Part shown: one piece after another, positions 25,784 through 36,562 of the stretch
Layout: the number at the start of each line of letters is the position of its first letter
Position numbering within the stretch: position 1 is the stretch's first letter
Assembly: GCF_037811135.1 (NCBI RefSeq)
Contig: NZ_CP149130.1
Span: 3,682,501 to 3,746,500 of the forward strand
Direction: 5' to 3'
Length of the DNA stretch: 64,000 bases
Origin: Aeromonas rivipollensis
GTDB taxonomy: Bacteria > Pseudomonadota > Gammaproteobacteria > Enterobacterales > Aeromonadaceae
Program-made: the position numbers and the translations under genes
Notes under the pieces: model-generated
The model's input: only the letters and a program-made list of their open reading frames with translations
What the model was told of the DNA's origin: nothing
The model's database searches: none

Positions 25784-26821
25784 ATGGATACCCTGTTTCA
25801 ACCTTACCGCCTCAACGGCACCCTCACCCTCGCGAATCGCTTCATGATGGCCCCCCTCACCCGTTGCATGGCGGGCCCGGGACTGGTGCCGACCGCGCAG
25901 ATGGCCGCCTATTATGGCCGCCGCGCCGACATAGGCCTCATCATCTCCGAAGCCACCATCATTCGCCCGGACGGCCAGGGCTATCCCAACACCCCGGGCA
26001 TCTACAGCCCTGAGCAGATCGCAGGCTGGAAACAGGTCACCGAGGCCGTGCACGCCAAGGGAGGCAAGATCTTCGCCCAGCTGTGGCACGTGGGTCGCCT
26101 CTCCCACCCCTTCTTCCATCAGGGCGAGGTGCTGGCACCGTCCGCGGTCGCCCATGAAGGCACAGTGCCGCGCATGCGTGAGCTGGTGTATCAGGTGCCC
26201 CGCGCCCTGACGGTGGCCGAGATTGGCCAGCTGGTCGAGGATTACGCCCAGGCCGCTGCCAACGCCATCGAGGCGGGCTTTGATGGTGTGGAGATCCACG
26301 GTGCCAACGGCTACCTCATCGACCAGTTCCTACACCACTCGAGCAACCTGCGCACCGACCAGTACGGTCAGACCCCGGAGAACATGAGCCGCTTCGCCCT
26401 GGAGGTGGTGGACGCCATCAACGCCCGCATCGGCAGCGAGCGGGTGGGCCTGCGCCTCTCCCCCGGTGCCTATGTCCATCTGGCGGGCAGCCCGGCAGAT
26501 CGCGCCGTGTTCGACCATCTGCTGGCCGAGCTGAACAAGCGTGCCCTGGCCTATCTGCACCTCGGCATCTTCGATGACAGCCTCACCTTCGACTATCTGG
26601 ATGGCCGCGCCTCCGACTACCTGCGCGCCCACTACGACGGCCACCTGGTGGGGGTCGGCAACTACAGTGCCGAAACCGCCGCCGAGGCGATCCGCGCCGA
26701 CCGCTTCGATCTCGTCGCCATCGGCCGCCCCCTCATCGCCAACCCGGATTACCTGAGCAAGCTCAAGGCCGCCGAGACCCTGGTGCCCTACTCGGAGGCC
26801 ATGCTGGCGGAATTGGTATAA
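25784..26821 (+). CDS. Old yellow enzyme family NADH:flavin oxidoreductase
   Basis: FMN-dependent ene-reductase of 345 residues (NemA/OYE family), reducing activated alkenes, quinones or nitro compounds with NAD(P)H. The TIM-barrel motifs are present: ANRFMMAPLTR for FMN, FAQLWHVGR, and GVEIHGANGYLIDQFLH with the His-Asn substrate pair, then NLRTDQYG. The C-terminal phosphate-binding block is VAIGRPLIANPD. I start at the ATG at 25784, with GAGGA eight bases upstream; an earlier ATG at 25748 lies inside the operator palindrome. Control by the divergent TetR repressor is likely, giving induction by electrophile stress. Confidence 0.92.
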   Translation: MDTLFQPYRLNGTLTLANRFMMAPLTRCMAGPGLVPTAQMAAYYGRRADIGLIISEATIIRPDGQGYPNTPGIYSPEQIAGWKQVTEAVHAKGGKIFAQLWHVGRLSHPFFHQGEVLAPSAVAHEGTVPRMRELVYQVPRALTVAEIGQLVEDYAQAAANAIEAGFDGVEIHGANGYLIDQFLHHSSNLRTDQYGQTPENMSRFALEVVDAINARIGSERVGLRLSPGAYVHLAGSPADRAVFDHLLAELNKRALAYLHLGIFDDSLTFDYLDGRASDYLRAHYDGHLVGVGNYSAETAAEAIRADRFDLVAIGRPLIANPDYLSKLKAAETLVPYSEAMLAELV

Positions 26822-26982
26822 ACCGCGCCGCGCCCTGAGACCGCTCTGTGGCCGGCACCATGCTGTCGAAGCTGGTGCAAGCCGCCAGATCCGGGCCATA
26901 CACAGGCCGGGCCGCCGTTGCCCGGCCAGCTTGTTCCTGACCAAGGATGGGATCTGCGCCCTGGCGCGGGTTTCCAATGTTT

Positions 26983-27007
26983 GGGCCCCTCTCCCGGGCC
27001 CTTTTTT
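26983..27007 (+). terminator. Terminator, old yellow enzyme transcript
   Basis: GGGCCC, seven-base loop, GGGCCC, then six T. It lies about 160 bases after the stop at 26821, with no gene between. Confidence 0.7.
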
Positions 27008-27033
27008 GTGCCCTCCTTCTGCCCCTTAAAAAT

Positions 27034-27080
27034 GGTTGCCTTCAACAACCAGTTGGCTATATTGGTTGCAGGTAACAACC
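27034..27080 (+). promoter_or_regulatory. Promoter bracketed by twin MarR-type operators
   Basis: Two copies of GGTTG-N7-CAACC at 27034-27050 and 27064-27080, exactly 30 bases apart. Between and overlapping them is a promoter: TTGCCT (27036-27041), 16 bases, TATATT (27058-27063). The first site covers the -35 box and the second begins at the -10 edge. This predicts tight self-repression of the gene starting at 27098. Confidence 0.82.
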
Positions 27081-27097
27081 AGAAGGACACTCACAAG

Positions 27098-28009
27098 ATG
27101 GATCCCCGCCCCCTGCGCGCCCTGTCACGGGAACTGGTACGCGAACTCGGCATGCTCTCCCAGCAGTGCGGCTCCCTGGCCCTCAGCCCCCTGGAGGCAC
27201 ACCTGCTCATAGAGCTGGAGAGCGGCCCCGCCACCAATCAGCAACTGGCCGAGCGGCTGCGCATCGACAAGTCCAATGCCAGCCGCCCCCTGGCCCGCCT
27301 CGCAGAGCGGGAGCTGATCGCCTGGCAGCCGCACCCCTCGGACGGGCGCAGCAAACAGGCGACCCTCACCGAGCAAGGATGCGCGCAACTCCATGATCTG
27401 CACCGACAGATGGATGAGGCCATGGCCGAGACACTGGCCCAGCTCGCCCCCGAGGAGCGCGAGCGGCTCTGGGAGGGCATGCGCCTCTATCGCAGCGCCC
27501 TCTCCCGCGCCCGTCGCCAGCAAGGCTATCGCATCAGGCCCATAGCGCCTGAGGACAATGCCGCCATCGCCGCCGTGATCCGGGCCGTCTCCGCCGAATA
27601 CGGCCTCACCGCCGACAAGGGCTACGGGGTGGCGGATCCCAACCTCGACTTCCTCCATGAGACCTATCAAGGCAAGCAGAGCCGTTATTGGGTCATAGAG
27701 GGGCCGGACGGCGCCATTCTCGGCGGCGGCGGCATAGCCCCCCTGGCGGGGGAGACAGGGACCTGCGAGCTGCAGAAGATGTACTTCCTGCCCGCCCTGC
27801 GCGGCCTGGGGCTGGGGCGGCGGCTGGTGTTGCAGGCCCTGGCGGAGGCACGCACCCTCGGATACTTGCGCTGCTATCTGGAGACCACGGCCGATCTGCG
27901 GGAAGCCACCAGCCTCTACGAGTCGCTCGGCTTCGAGCACCTGCCGGGCCCCCTCGGTTGCACCGGCCACGACGCCTGCGAGATCTGCATGGTGTTGGAA
28001 CTGGAATAG
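27098..28009 (+). CDS. MarR regulator fused to GNAT acetyltransferase
   Basis: Fusion protein of 303 residues: a MarR winged helix-turn-helix domain (about 1-145) followed by a GNAT acetyltransferase domain (about 147-300). The DNA-binding part shows [20 protein letters not shown] and the wing [16 protein letters not shown]. The GNAT part shows the acetyl-CoA loop [14 protein letters not shown] and the terminal [11 protein letters not shown]. This architecture is a known family, but its acetyl acceptor is not established. AAGGA lies ten bases before the ATG. Twin operators overlap the promoter, so the protein probably represses itself. It may link acetyl-CoA or a small ligand to derepression. 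Confidence 0.88.
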   Translation: MDPRPLRALSRELVRELGMLSQQCGSLALSPLEAHLLIELESGPATNQQLAERLRIDKSNASRPLARLAERELIAWQPHPSDGRSKQATLTEQGCAQLHDLHRQMDEAMAETLAQLAPEERERLWEGMRLYRSALSRARRQQGYRIRPIAPEDNAAIAAVIRAVSAEYGLTADKGYGVADPNLDFLHETYQGKQSRYWVIEGPDGAILGGGGIAPLAGETGTCELQKMYFLPALRGLGLGRRLVLQALAEARTLGYLRCYLETTADLREATSLYESLGFEHLPGPLGCTGHDACEICMVLELE

Positions 28010-28017
28010 AGCGCCCC

Positions 28018-28131
28018 CTCATCCCCAGCCCTTCTCCCGCGAGGGGAGAAGGGAGCAAAACAGGATTCCGCTCTCTTTCGGGCAAGCATCATGTGGTTCC
28101 CTCTCCCTCCGGGAGAGGGCCAGGGTGAGGG
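28018..28131. repeat. Two-arm palindromic intergenic element, copy B
   Basis: Left arm 28018-28053 contains CCTTCTCCC-GCG-AGGGGAGAAGG; right arm from 28097 contains TTCCCTCTCCC-TCC-GGGAGAGGG. The arms match copy A at 23381-23525; the DNA between them does not. It begins nine bases after the MarR-GNAT stop. Confidence 0.82.
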
Positions 28132-28200
28132 CTGCTGTCGACCGGCCAGGTGCGATGCCATAGCCCCTGAAGTCTGTCCTTATCAGGCTAAACGACACAA

Positions 28201-28232
28201 AAAAGAGACCCCGCCGAAGCGGGGTCTCTTTT
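28201..28232. terminator. Strong bidirectional terminator
   Basis: Fourteen-base perfect stem starting AAAAGAGACC and closed by a CGAA loop at 28215-28218. It serves prfC (minus) and possibly the MarR-GNAT gene (plus). Confidence 0.9.
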
Positions 28233-28263
28233 ATCGTCAACCATCAAGGTTTGCGAGCAGGTA

Positions 28264-29850
<1,587 letters not shown>

Positions 29851-30103
29851 AATTCGACGTTCTTCTATTGAGCGGCGGCCTTGGCCCCCGTGGGAATAAA
29901 TGCGGGACAGCACCTTGGGATCAGGGCTCCCATGCAGACAACGACGCCACGCAGCCGGGTCATGGAACCCGCAGGTGGAAAAAGGAGGAGCGCTGCGTTA
30001 CATGGGCCTTCTCGCCTGAGTCAAAGCAAAATTGCGCGACATTATACCCGCGCGAGTGAAAAATACCCAGCCCGGCATGAGGGGGCAGAAGGCCGCTTCG
30101 GGA
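29851..30103. other. prfC upstream region
   Basis: About 250 bases holding the prfC promoter and the end of the diguanylate cyclase unit. No clear operator or hairpin was found. Confidence 0.3.
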
Positions 30104-31978
30104 TCAGGCCGCCTTCACCACCCGGTTGCGCCCCGCCAGCTTGGCTGCGTACATGGCCTCGTCGGCCCGGCGTATCAGCTCCCCGAGATTGTCATCCTCT
30201 GCCCTGTACTGGGCACAGCCGATGCTGACGTGGATGGGATGATCCTCAGGCACTCCCTCGATGACGAGGCGGGAGACCGCCATCCTGACCCGCTCCGCCA
30301 CCTCGGCCGCCTCCTCAAGATCGGTGTCCGGCAGCAGCACCAGAAACTCCTCCCCGCCGTTGCGCCCCACCCTGTCGAGGCTGCGTACCTGCTCCTCGAT
30401 GCAATGGGCCACAGCGGTCAGCACCTGATCCCCCACCTGGTGGCCGAGCTGGTCGTTGACCTTCTTGAAGTGATCTATGTCCAGCAGCAGCACGCACAGG
30501 GGCTTGCCGCTCGCGCGCGCCTGGCTGAACCATTTGCGCCCCTTGGCCTGGATCTGGCGCCGGTTGTGGATGCCCGTCAGCTCGTCCGTCATGGCGAGGT
30601 GCTGCATCTTGCGAGTACGGCTGCGCTGATGGAGCACCAGTACCCCCATCACCAGCAGCGACAGGACCACCACCAGATATTGCCAGTAGCGCCGCTCCTG
30701 CAACTGCTTGAGCTTTTCTGCCTGCAACTGCTGGCTGGATCTGAGGGCCTGGTTCTCCAGCTCCTTGCGCGCCAGATCGAACTCGAAGCGCATCTGCAGG
30801 GCCCGCTGTTCCCGCAGCCGCTGATCAAGCTCCTGACGGGTCTGCACGAAGGCCTTGAGGCTGGCCAGCGCCTCCGCGACCCGACCCTGATGTTCAAGCA
30901 CCCGGGCGCGCACCTCGTGCACCCAGGCGAGGAAGCGCAGGTTCTGCTCCCGGGCAAAAATCGGCTCGGCCTCGTTCAGGTGCCGCAGCGCCTCGGCCGG
31001 TTTGCCCATGGCATCTAGCGCTGTAGCCATGACGATGTGCCAGTGGCCCAGGGTCACGCTGTCCGCCCCCTCCCCCTGATGCAACAAGGTGGCGGCCTGT
31101 TCCAGCTTGGCCATGGCCTGCGCCGTCTTGCCCTGCCTGAGCAATATGGTGGCCAGCTCTATCCTGCTCCAGGCCAGCACCCCGTCCTGCTGCTGCGCCT
31201 CATAGTAGCGCTCGGCCTCCGCCATCAGGGGCAAGGCCTTGTCGTACTCTGCCGTGTCCACATAGAGCAGCCCCTGCTGGGTGTGGATATCCACCAGCCG
31301 CTCCTGATCCCCCAGCGTCCGGTAGTCGTGCTCCAGCTCCCGGAAATAGCCCTCGGCCCGCTCGAAGAGTCCCATCCGCCGATAGGCGTTGGCGATCCTG
31401 GCCAGTACCTCGCGCCCCTTGTTCTCCAGCCCCAGGGCCTCGTAGCGGCGGTGGGCATCGATAAGCTCCATCAGCCCCTCGGCCAGCTCCCCCTGGTAGG
31501 AGTACATCTCTCCCCGCAAGTTGAGGATGTCGGCCCGCTGCCGCTCATCCCCCAGCCTGCGCGCCAGGGTCAGGGCGGCGTCGTAGTCCTGCCGCGCCTC
31601 GTCCATGTTGCCGAGCAGTTGCTGATGATAACCGCGACAGGCGAGCAGTCCGCTCTCGGCGACCCTGTCCTTGCGGCCCCTCACCTCTGCCAGCGCCTTG
31701 TCGGCAAACTGCACGGCGCGCAGGAACTCCTCGTCCCGCTCGCTCGGCTGGGCCCAGCACTGCAACCGGGCGATGCGCCCTTGCACCTCGGGCGGGTAGT
31801 CATCGACATGAGCAACCAGGGCGGCGACCCGCTCGCGAAACACCTGCAGGGGCGGGGCATCATCCTCCAGCTGCTGCAGCTCCAGGGACAGCGCGGGCTC
31901 GGTCAGCCGGGGGGACACCGCGAAGGCCGGTGTCACTCCCAGCCATAACAGCAGGCTAATACCCATCAGGATCTTCAT
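30104..31978 (-). CDS. TPR-containing membrane diguanylate cyclase
   Basis: Diguanylate cyclase of 624 residues. A Sec signal peptide (1-20, ending AFA) leads a periplasmic block of about 400 residues made of tetratricopeptide repeats (for example LARIANAYRRMGLFERAEGY and HTQQGLLYVDTAEYDKALP). A coiled coil (DQRLREQRALQMRFEFDLAR) precedes one transmembrane helix, YWQYLVVVLSLLVMGVLVL. The cytoplasmic GGDEF domain is active-looking: GGEEF at 541-545 and DIDHFKKVNDQLGHQVGD, with the inhibitory RxxD present as RSLD at the right spacing. The periplasmic TPRs probably bind a protein or peptide signal. No EAL domain. A short upstream region separates it from the divergent PAS-GGDEF gene. Confidence 0.9.
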   Translation of the reverse strand: MKILMGISLLLWLGVTPAFAVSPRLTEPALSLELQQLEDDAPPLQVFRERVAALVAHVDDYPPEVQGRIARLQCWAQPSERDEEFLRAVQFADKALAEVRGRKDRVAESGLLACRGYHQQLLGNMDEARQDYDAALTLARRLGDERQRADILNLRGEMYSYQGELAEGLMELIDAHRRYEALGLENKGREVLARIANAYRRMGLFERAEGYFRELEHDYRTLGDQERLVDIHTQQGLLYVDTAEYDKALPLMAEAERYYEAQQQDGVLAWSRIELATILLRQGKTAQAMAKLEQAATLLHQGEGADSVTLGHWHIVMATALDAMGKPAEALRHLNEAEPIFAREQNLRFLAWVHEVRARVLEHQGRVAEALASLKAFVQTRQELDQRLREQRALQMRFEFDLARKELENQALRSSQQLQAEKLKQLQERRYWQYLVVVLSLLVMGVLVLHQRSRTRKMQHLAMTDELTGIHNRRQIQAKGRKWFSQARASGKPLCVLLLDIDHFKKVNDQLGHQVGDQVLTAVAHCIEEQVRSLDRVGRNGGEEFLVLLPDTDLEEAAEVAERVRMAVSRLVIEGVPEDHPIHVSIGCAQYRAEDDNLGELIRRADEAMYAAKLAGRNRVVKAA

Positions 31979-32166
31979 GCAGATTCAGTCTCCCCGTTCG
32001 ATGGCCCGGACGCCGTGCCCACCGCCTCAATCATATCCCTCCTTGCCATGGGCGCACAGCCACGGCATTCATTGCCCTGTCAGCACTCACTCCCGCTATC
32101 TCATTCTTTACAGAAGGAAAGTCTGCATCGACTATAAGCGAACTGACACAAGGGAAGGGATGATGA

Positions 32167-33171
32167 ATGACCTACGAGGAGCTGCGGGAGGCTTACGACA
32201 GGTTGTTGCTGGAGAATGAGCGCCTCAAACGCATCGCTGATGACGCACGGGAGAAGCTGGATGCCGCCATGGACGGCACAGGCCTGTGCATCTGGCAGAA
32301 CCATGTCCCCACCGGCAAGCTCATCATCTTCAACCGGCGCTGGGGATCCATGCTCGGCTATCAGCCCAAGGAGCTGTCTGCCCACTTCGACATCTGGCGT
32401 GAGCACCTGCACCCGGAAGACAGGGAGCGGGTGCTGCAGGCCTTCTTCGACCACCTGGAGGGCAAGAGCCCTTTCTATCAGGTGATGCACAGGATGATCG
32501 GCAAGGATGGCAAGACCACCTGGGTGCTGGACCGCGGCCGGGTGGTGGAGCGCGATGAACAGGGCAACGCCATCCGGGTGATGGGCACCCACATCGACAT
32601 CACCCACGAGAAGGAGTACGAGCAGCAGCTGGCCCAGCTCGCCCACCGGGATCCCCTCACCGGCCTGCTCAATCGCACCGCCATGCACCGCCAGTTTCCG
32701 GGGGAGCACAGGGCCATCTGCTTCATCGATCTCGATGACTTCAAGCAGGTGAACGACAACCTGGGCCACCGCGCCGGGGACGAGTTGCTGGTGGCCCTCA
32801 GCCAGCGGCTGCGCCACTGCTGCGGCGAGGAGGTCAGGCTGGGCCGGCTCGGGGGGGATGAGTTCGTGTTGCTGCTGCCCTGGCAGAGCGAGGATCCCAG
32901 GACCAGCCACCTGGCCCGTCAGTGTGTCGACACCATAGCCACCCCCTTCGAGCTGCCCAATGGAGAGGCGGCCGTGGGCATGAGCATGGGGATAGCGGCC
33001 ATCCGGCCACAGGATGATTTCAGTACGGCGCTGGCCCGGGCCGATCAGGCCATGTACAGGGTCAAGCGCAGCGGCAAACGGGGATTCTATATCGCCAGAC
33101 CGAGCGGCCAGCCGCTGCTGGATCAGGATCAGGTCAGCGAACGGGGCCTCTACCACAGGCAAGACGGCTGA
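32167..33171 (+). CDS. Cytoplasmic PAS-GGDEF diguanylate cyclase without I-site
   Basis: Soluble c-di-GMP synthase of 334 residues: an N-terminal coiled coil (YEELREAYDRLLLENERLK), a PAS domain with PAC tail (about 30-150, including FNRRWGSMLGYQPKELS and VMGTHIDITHEKE) and a GGDEF domain. The active site is canonical, GGDEF at 229-233, with DLDDFKQVNDNLGHRAGD. The residues where the RxxD inhibition site belongs read GEEV, so product feedback should be lost. No membrane segment. The start at 32167 follows a purine-rich AAGGGAAGGGA. It is divergent from the TPR cyclase; two c-di-GMP genes sharing a 188-base region suggests joint control. Confidence 0.9.
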   Translation: MTYEELREAYDRLLLENERLKRIADDAREKLDAAMDGTGLCIWQNHVPTGKLIIFNRRWGSMLGYQPKELSAHFDIWREHLHPEDRERVLQAFFDHLEGKSPFYQVMHRMIGKDGKTTWVLDRGRVVERDEQGNAIRVMGTHIDITHEKEYEQQLAQLAHRDPLTGLLNRTAMHRQFPGEHRAICFIDLDDFKQVNDNLGHRAGDELLVALSQRLRHCCGEEVRLGRLGGDEFVLLLPWQSEDPRTSHLARQCVDTIATPFELPNGEAAVGMSMGIAAIRPQDDFSTALARADQAMYRVKRSGKRGFYIARPSGQPLLDQDQVSERGLYHRQDG

Positions 33172-33184
33172 CGCCGGCCTGCCC

Positions 33185-34639
33185 CTAGCTGCGTTGCCAG
33201 CGCCTGAGCAGCCGGCCCCGCAGGCCGCAGTCCAGCAACCAGCTGTTGTCGAACACCCGCAAGATGGCCGACTTGGCATGCCTGGACATGGCGACGGCGT
33301 GGAAGCGGGTCTGCTGCGCTCGCCGCCGGTTCATCCGATCGAGCAGGGCATGGGGCAGGCTCTGGGCGATGAAGTCGGAGATCACCAGCACGTCCGCCTT
33401 GGCAAAGTCCGGTTGCTCCAGCTGCATCAGCGCCTGCTCGAGGCAGGGCACCAGATCGGTGCCACCGTGGAAACTCATGGAGAGGAAGCGCTCTGCCTTG
33501 TCCAGCCCCGTGTCTGCGGTGATCTCGAGCGTCGCCACCTCGGTGGAGAACAGCATCAGATAGCAGCCCCGCTTCTCGTCCATCGCCAGCTTGAGCAGGG
33601 CGAGAAACAGCGCCTTGGCGCACTCCTCCGGATAACCCCCCATGGAGCCCGAGGTATCGACGCAGACGATGAAGGGGCCCCGCGGCTGCACCTCCTGCCC
33701 GCCCTGCTCCGGGGAGCGCTGCATCAGCCGCTGACGCGGCAATGTGCCACGAGACTGATAGCTCAGCAGGCGCCGCTCCAGATAGCGGCGATAGAACTCC
33801 AGCTCCAGCTCCGGCAGGGCCAGCATCACAGCCTCGCTCGGCAAGAGCCGCATCAGATCGCTGGCCGGGTGCACCCCCACCAGATCGTCAGGCACGTCGT
33901 CGGTCTGCACCTCTTCCAGCTCGTGCATGGGCACAGGGGGCAGCGTCCGGGTGTCGGTTCGCCGATCCCGCTCGCTGCGCCCCAGCAGGGCCGCTATCTC
34001 CCCCAGCAGGGGTTCGCGCTGCAACATGCGGGCATATTGCTGCACCAGCACCAGGCTGCGCTTGTGCCAGCTGCCCTGAGCCAGATCCCAGAGCCCACCC
34101 GCCGAGATCTGGTGCGGATCCAGGGCATCGGCCAGGGTCCGGTTCGCCAGCAGCTGATCCTCTATCTCCTGGCGCTGCTTCTCCCGCTCCGCCTCGGCGA
34201 TCTGCTGCTGCAACTGCAGCAGGCTGCCCACCAGACTGGCCCGCCACTTCTCCACGAACAGCTGACGCAGCCCCTCTGTCGGTTGACCCATGATCTGGCG
34301 CACCAGGCTGCGGGCATCCCCGGCGAAGGGGCTGTGCTGTTCCAGCGCCTCCAGCAGGGCCGGCAGCCGCCCCACCAGCTCGGGCAGGGGCAGCAATCTG
34401 TGGGACTGATAGAGCAGGTACTCTCGTTCGAGGGCCACCGGCACCGGCTTGTGGCGCATCTCCTCGCCGAGCTGCTCGCTCCAGGTCTGGATGCGTTTTT
34501 TCAGCAGCTTGCCCTGCAGCGGGGAGCGCTTGAGGAACTCGGAGATCTTGGGGGTGGACGCCAGCAGCAGCGCCATCTCCCCCGCCAGCTCCCCCTCACC
34601 GATGAGGAGCCCCAGATCCATCATGCCGATCTCTAGCAT
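33185..34639 (-). CDS. viaA: ViaA, VWA-domain partner of RavA
   Basis: VWA-domain protein of 484 residues, orthologous in layout and sequence to E. coli ViaA (483 residues), which binds and stimulates the RavA ATPase and is linked to respiratory complexes and aminoglycoside sensitivity. The N-terminal half is helical; the VWA domain starts at QPRGPFIVCVDTSGSMGG, whose DTSGS is the MIDAS metal site, and the end is SRLLRRW-like (GRLLRRWQRS). I start at the ATG at 34639, with GGGAG five bases before, instead of the GTG two codons earlier. It lies 88 bases downstream of ravA on the same strand, so the two form an operon. Confidence 0.95.
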   Translation of the reverse strand: MLEIGMMDLGLLIGEGELAGEMALLLASTPKISEFLKRSPLQGKLLKKRIQTWSEQLGEEMRHKPVPVALEREYLLYQSHRLLPLPELVGRLPALLEALEQHSPFAGDARSLVRQIMGQPTEGLRQLFVEKWRASLVGSLLQLQQQIAEAEREKQRQEIEDQLLANRTLADALDPHQISAGGLWDLAQGSWHKRSLVLVQQYARMLQREPLLGEIAALLGRSERDRRTDTRTLPPVPMHELEEVQTDDVPDDLVGVHPASDLMRLLPSEAVMLALPELELEFYRRYLERRLLSYQSRGTLPRQRLMQRSPEQGGQEVQPRGPFIVCVDTSGSMGGYPEECAKALFLALLKLAMDEKRGCYLMLFSTEVATLEITADTGLDKAERFLSMSFHGGTDLVPCLEQALMQLEQPDFAKADVLVISDFIAQSLPHALLDRMNRRRAQQTRFHAVAMSRHAKSAILRVFDNSWLLDCGLRGRLLRRWQRS

Positions 34640-34727
34640 GGGCACTCCCTATGCAAGGGACGCACAAAGCCATGCTGCAGATGCGGCAGGCGGCCAAACA
34701 CTTGGGGCCACGTCAGTCCGAAGAGCA

Positions 34728-36335
34728 TCAGGCATCCAGCCTGGGCAGGCGATCCCGCCACTGCTGCAGCTCCTCGCCCAGCCGCTCCAGATCCCGGTTC
34801 AGCACGAAGAAGCTGTCCTCCACCTGGCGCAGCCAGTGCTCCCCGACAAAGAGATGGGGCTGGTGACGATCGAACAGGCTGCGCTGCCCCTTGAGGCTCT
34901 GCTGCACCCGGACAACCTGGCTCGCCAGCTCACCGAGCTCGGCCTGCCAGGGGGCCGTCACCACCTCGGGGATGGGGGTTCGCTCCACCAGCACCAGAGG
35001 CACAGGCTGGCGCTGGACATCCAGCACCTGCAGCCGCAACTGCTCGTCCAGCACCAGCTCGTAGTGCCCCTCCTTGGGGTTGCCAAGGGGCCAGCCCACC
35101 AGCGCCTCCCCATTGGGGTGCCAGTGGGAGAGCAGGGTGCGATCGAAGGTGAGGGTCTCGGTCAGCCGTTCGGGATCCCCGCCATCCAGGGGCGCCGGGG
35201 TGAGCAGCTGGAAGTGCACCTGCTTGCCGAAGGGTTTGGCGTTGGCCAGCGGCAGCTCGATGCCGCGGGCGCGGCGGCCGAACCACTGCTTGCGCTTGAC
35301 CGCCTTGCAGGCGAGGCGCTGGGAGACGGCCCCCCTCAACTGCTTGAAGCGCTCGCGCAGGGCCAGCAGCTCGCGGGTCAGCACCAGTTGCTGGTAGCCG
35401 TAGAGGCGGGAGAACTCGCCGATCATCTCCAGCAAGGCGGTGCGGGAGGCCTCGTCGTGCCAGAGGCAATCCTTGAACAGCAGCAGATCCAGCGGGGCCA
35501 CCTCGTCGCGGCCGTTGAAGAAGGCGCTCGCCTTGATGAGCCTCACCGCCTTCTTCCAGCGCCGATCCGACACGTAGCAGCCGTGACCCAGCTGGCTGTC
35601 GAGCTGCTGGCGCAACTGGTAGATGAGCTCGAAGCAGGCGTCGGGCAGACGCACCTGCTCGATCTCCTCCTGCCAGGCCTCGTACTCCTCACCCCGGATC
35701 TGCACCGAGGGGGGCAGGTTCTGGTGGGATTGGCCATCGCTCGCCAGCATGGCCTGGAAGTTGGATTTCTCCTGCACCCTGTCCATCCAGATCCGCACCA
35801 GCATGCGATCGTAGAGCGCCTCCAGCCCGCTGTCCGGGGCGGGCAACTCGTTCGAGGCGGTCACCAGCAGCCGCATGGGAATGGGGTGCTGGCTGTCGCC
35901 GTTGCGGAACTGCCGCTCGTTGATGGCGGTGAGCAGGGTGTTGAGGATGGCCGGGCCCGCCTTCCAGATCTCGTCGAGGAAGACCACCTCGGCCTCCGGC
36001 AGATAGCCCTGAGTCAGCCTCAGGTACTTGCCATCCTCCTTGAGCGCCTGGATGGAGAGGGGGCCGAACACCTCCTCCGGCGTGCTGAAGCGGGTCATCA
36101 GATATTCGAAGTGGCGGGCATCGTGAAAGGCGAGCTTGAGGCGCCGCGCGATCAGGCTCTTGGCGATGCCGGGGGGGCCCAGCAGGAAGACGCTCTCGCC
36201 ACTCAAGGCAGCCAGCAGGCCGAGCCGCAGGGCGTCCTGGCGCTCATAGAGCCCCTCCCCGAGGGCGGCCAGCAGCCGTGGCAGGCGCTCATGGATGGGG
36301 GTGGCACGAACAGTATTCTGGGCTAAAGGCGGCAT
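34728..36335 (-). CDS. ravA: RavA, MoxR-family AAA+ ATPase
   Basis: MoxR-type AAA+ ATPase of 535 residues matching E. coli RavA (498), with Walker A LLGPPGIAKS, Walker B VVFLDEIWKAGPA and FSTPEEVFGPLSIQ. It works with ViaA as a chaperone-like pair. The N-terminal AAA module (about 1-310) is highly conserved; the C-terminal LARA-type discoid region is longer and more diverged than in E. coli. In E. coli RavA also binds the lysine decarboxylase LdcI. The start at 36335 (MPPLAQNTV) fits the family; the ribosome binding site is weak (GGAA). It is divergent from holD. Confidence 0.94.
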   Translation of the reverse strand: MPPLAQNTVRATPIHERLPRLLAALGEGLYERQDALRLGLLAALSGESVFLLGPPGIAKSLIARRLKLAFHDARHFEYLMTRFSTPEEVFGPLSIQALKEDGKYLRLTQGYLPEAEVVFLDEIWKAGPAILNTLLTAINERQFRNGDSQHPIPMRLLVTASNELPAPDSGLEALYDRMLVRIWMDRVQEKSNFQAMLASDGQSHQNLPPSVQIRGEEYEAWQEEIEQVRLPDACFELIYQLRQQLDSQLGHGCYVSDRRWKKAVRLIKASAFFNGRDEVAPLDLLLFKDCLWHDEASRTALLEMIGEFSRLYGYQQLVLTRELLALRERFKQLRGAVSQRLACKAVKRKQWFGRRARGIELPLANAKPFGKQVHFQLLTPAPLDGGDPERLTETLTFDRTLLSHWHPNGEALVGWPLGNPKEGHYELVLDEQLRLQVLDVQRQPVPLVLVERTPIPEVVTAPWQAELGELASQVVRVQQSLKGQRSLFDRHQPHLFVGEHWLRQVEDSFFVLNRDLERLGEELQQWRDRLPRLDA

Positions 36336-36562
36336 AGGCACAGTTCCGAAGCTGGTATTGTCATCAGTGTCCGCGGGGTCCGGCCTCAGGCCCCGCCTCA
36401 CTGTCATGGTCTGTTGAATCTGTTCATCCCGCGGTCGGGGTCGGGATCCTGCACGGCCCTGGCGGGACAATCCCGGCACGCAAGGGGGTGCAGCAAAACC
36501 TGCGAGAGTGTACTCTGCGCATCAGAATTTACCCCAACGCAGATCAAGAGTGAGCCTTCGCC
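36336..36562. other. ravA/holD divergent intergenic region
   Basis: Contains both promoters. A small inverted repeat AGAGT-GT-ACTCT lies about 55 bases before holD. No stronger regulatory site is visible. Confidence 0.35.

Noticed and set aside
34449..36326. Long open frame antisense to ravA
   Set aside because: Shadow of a conserved gene, with no ribosome binding site and no family resemblance.
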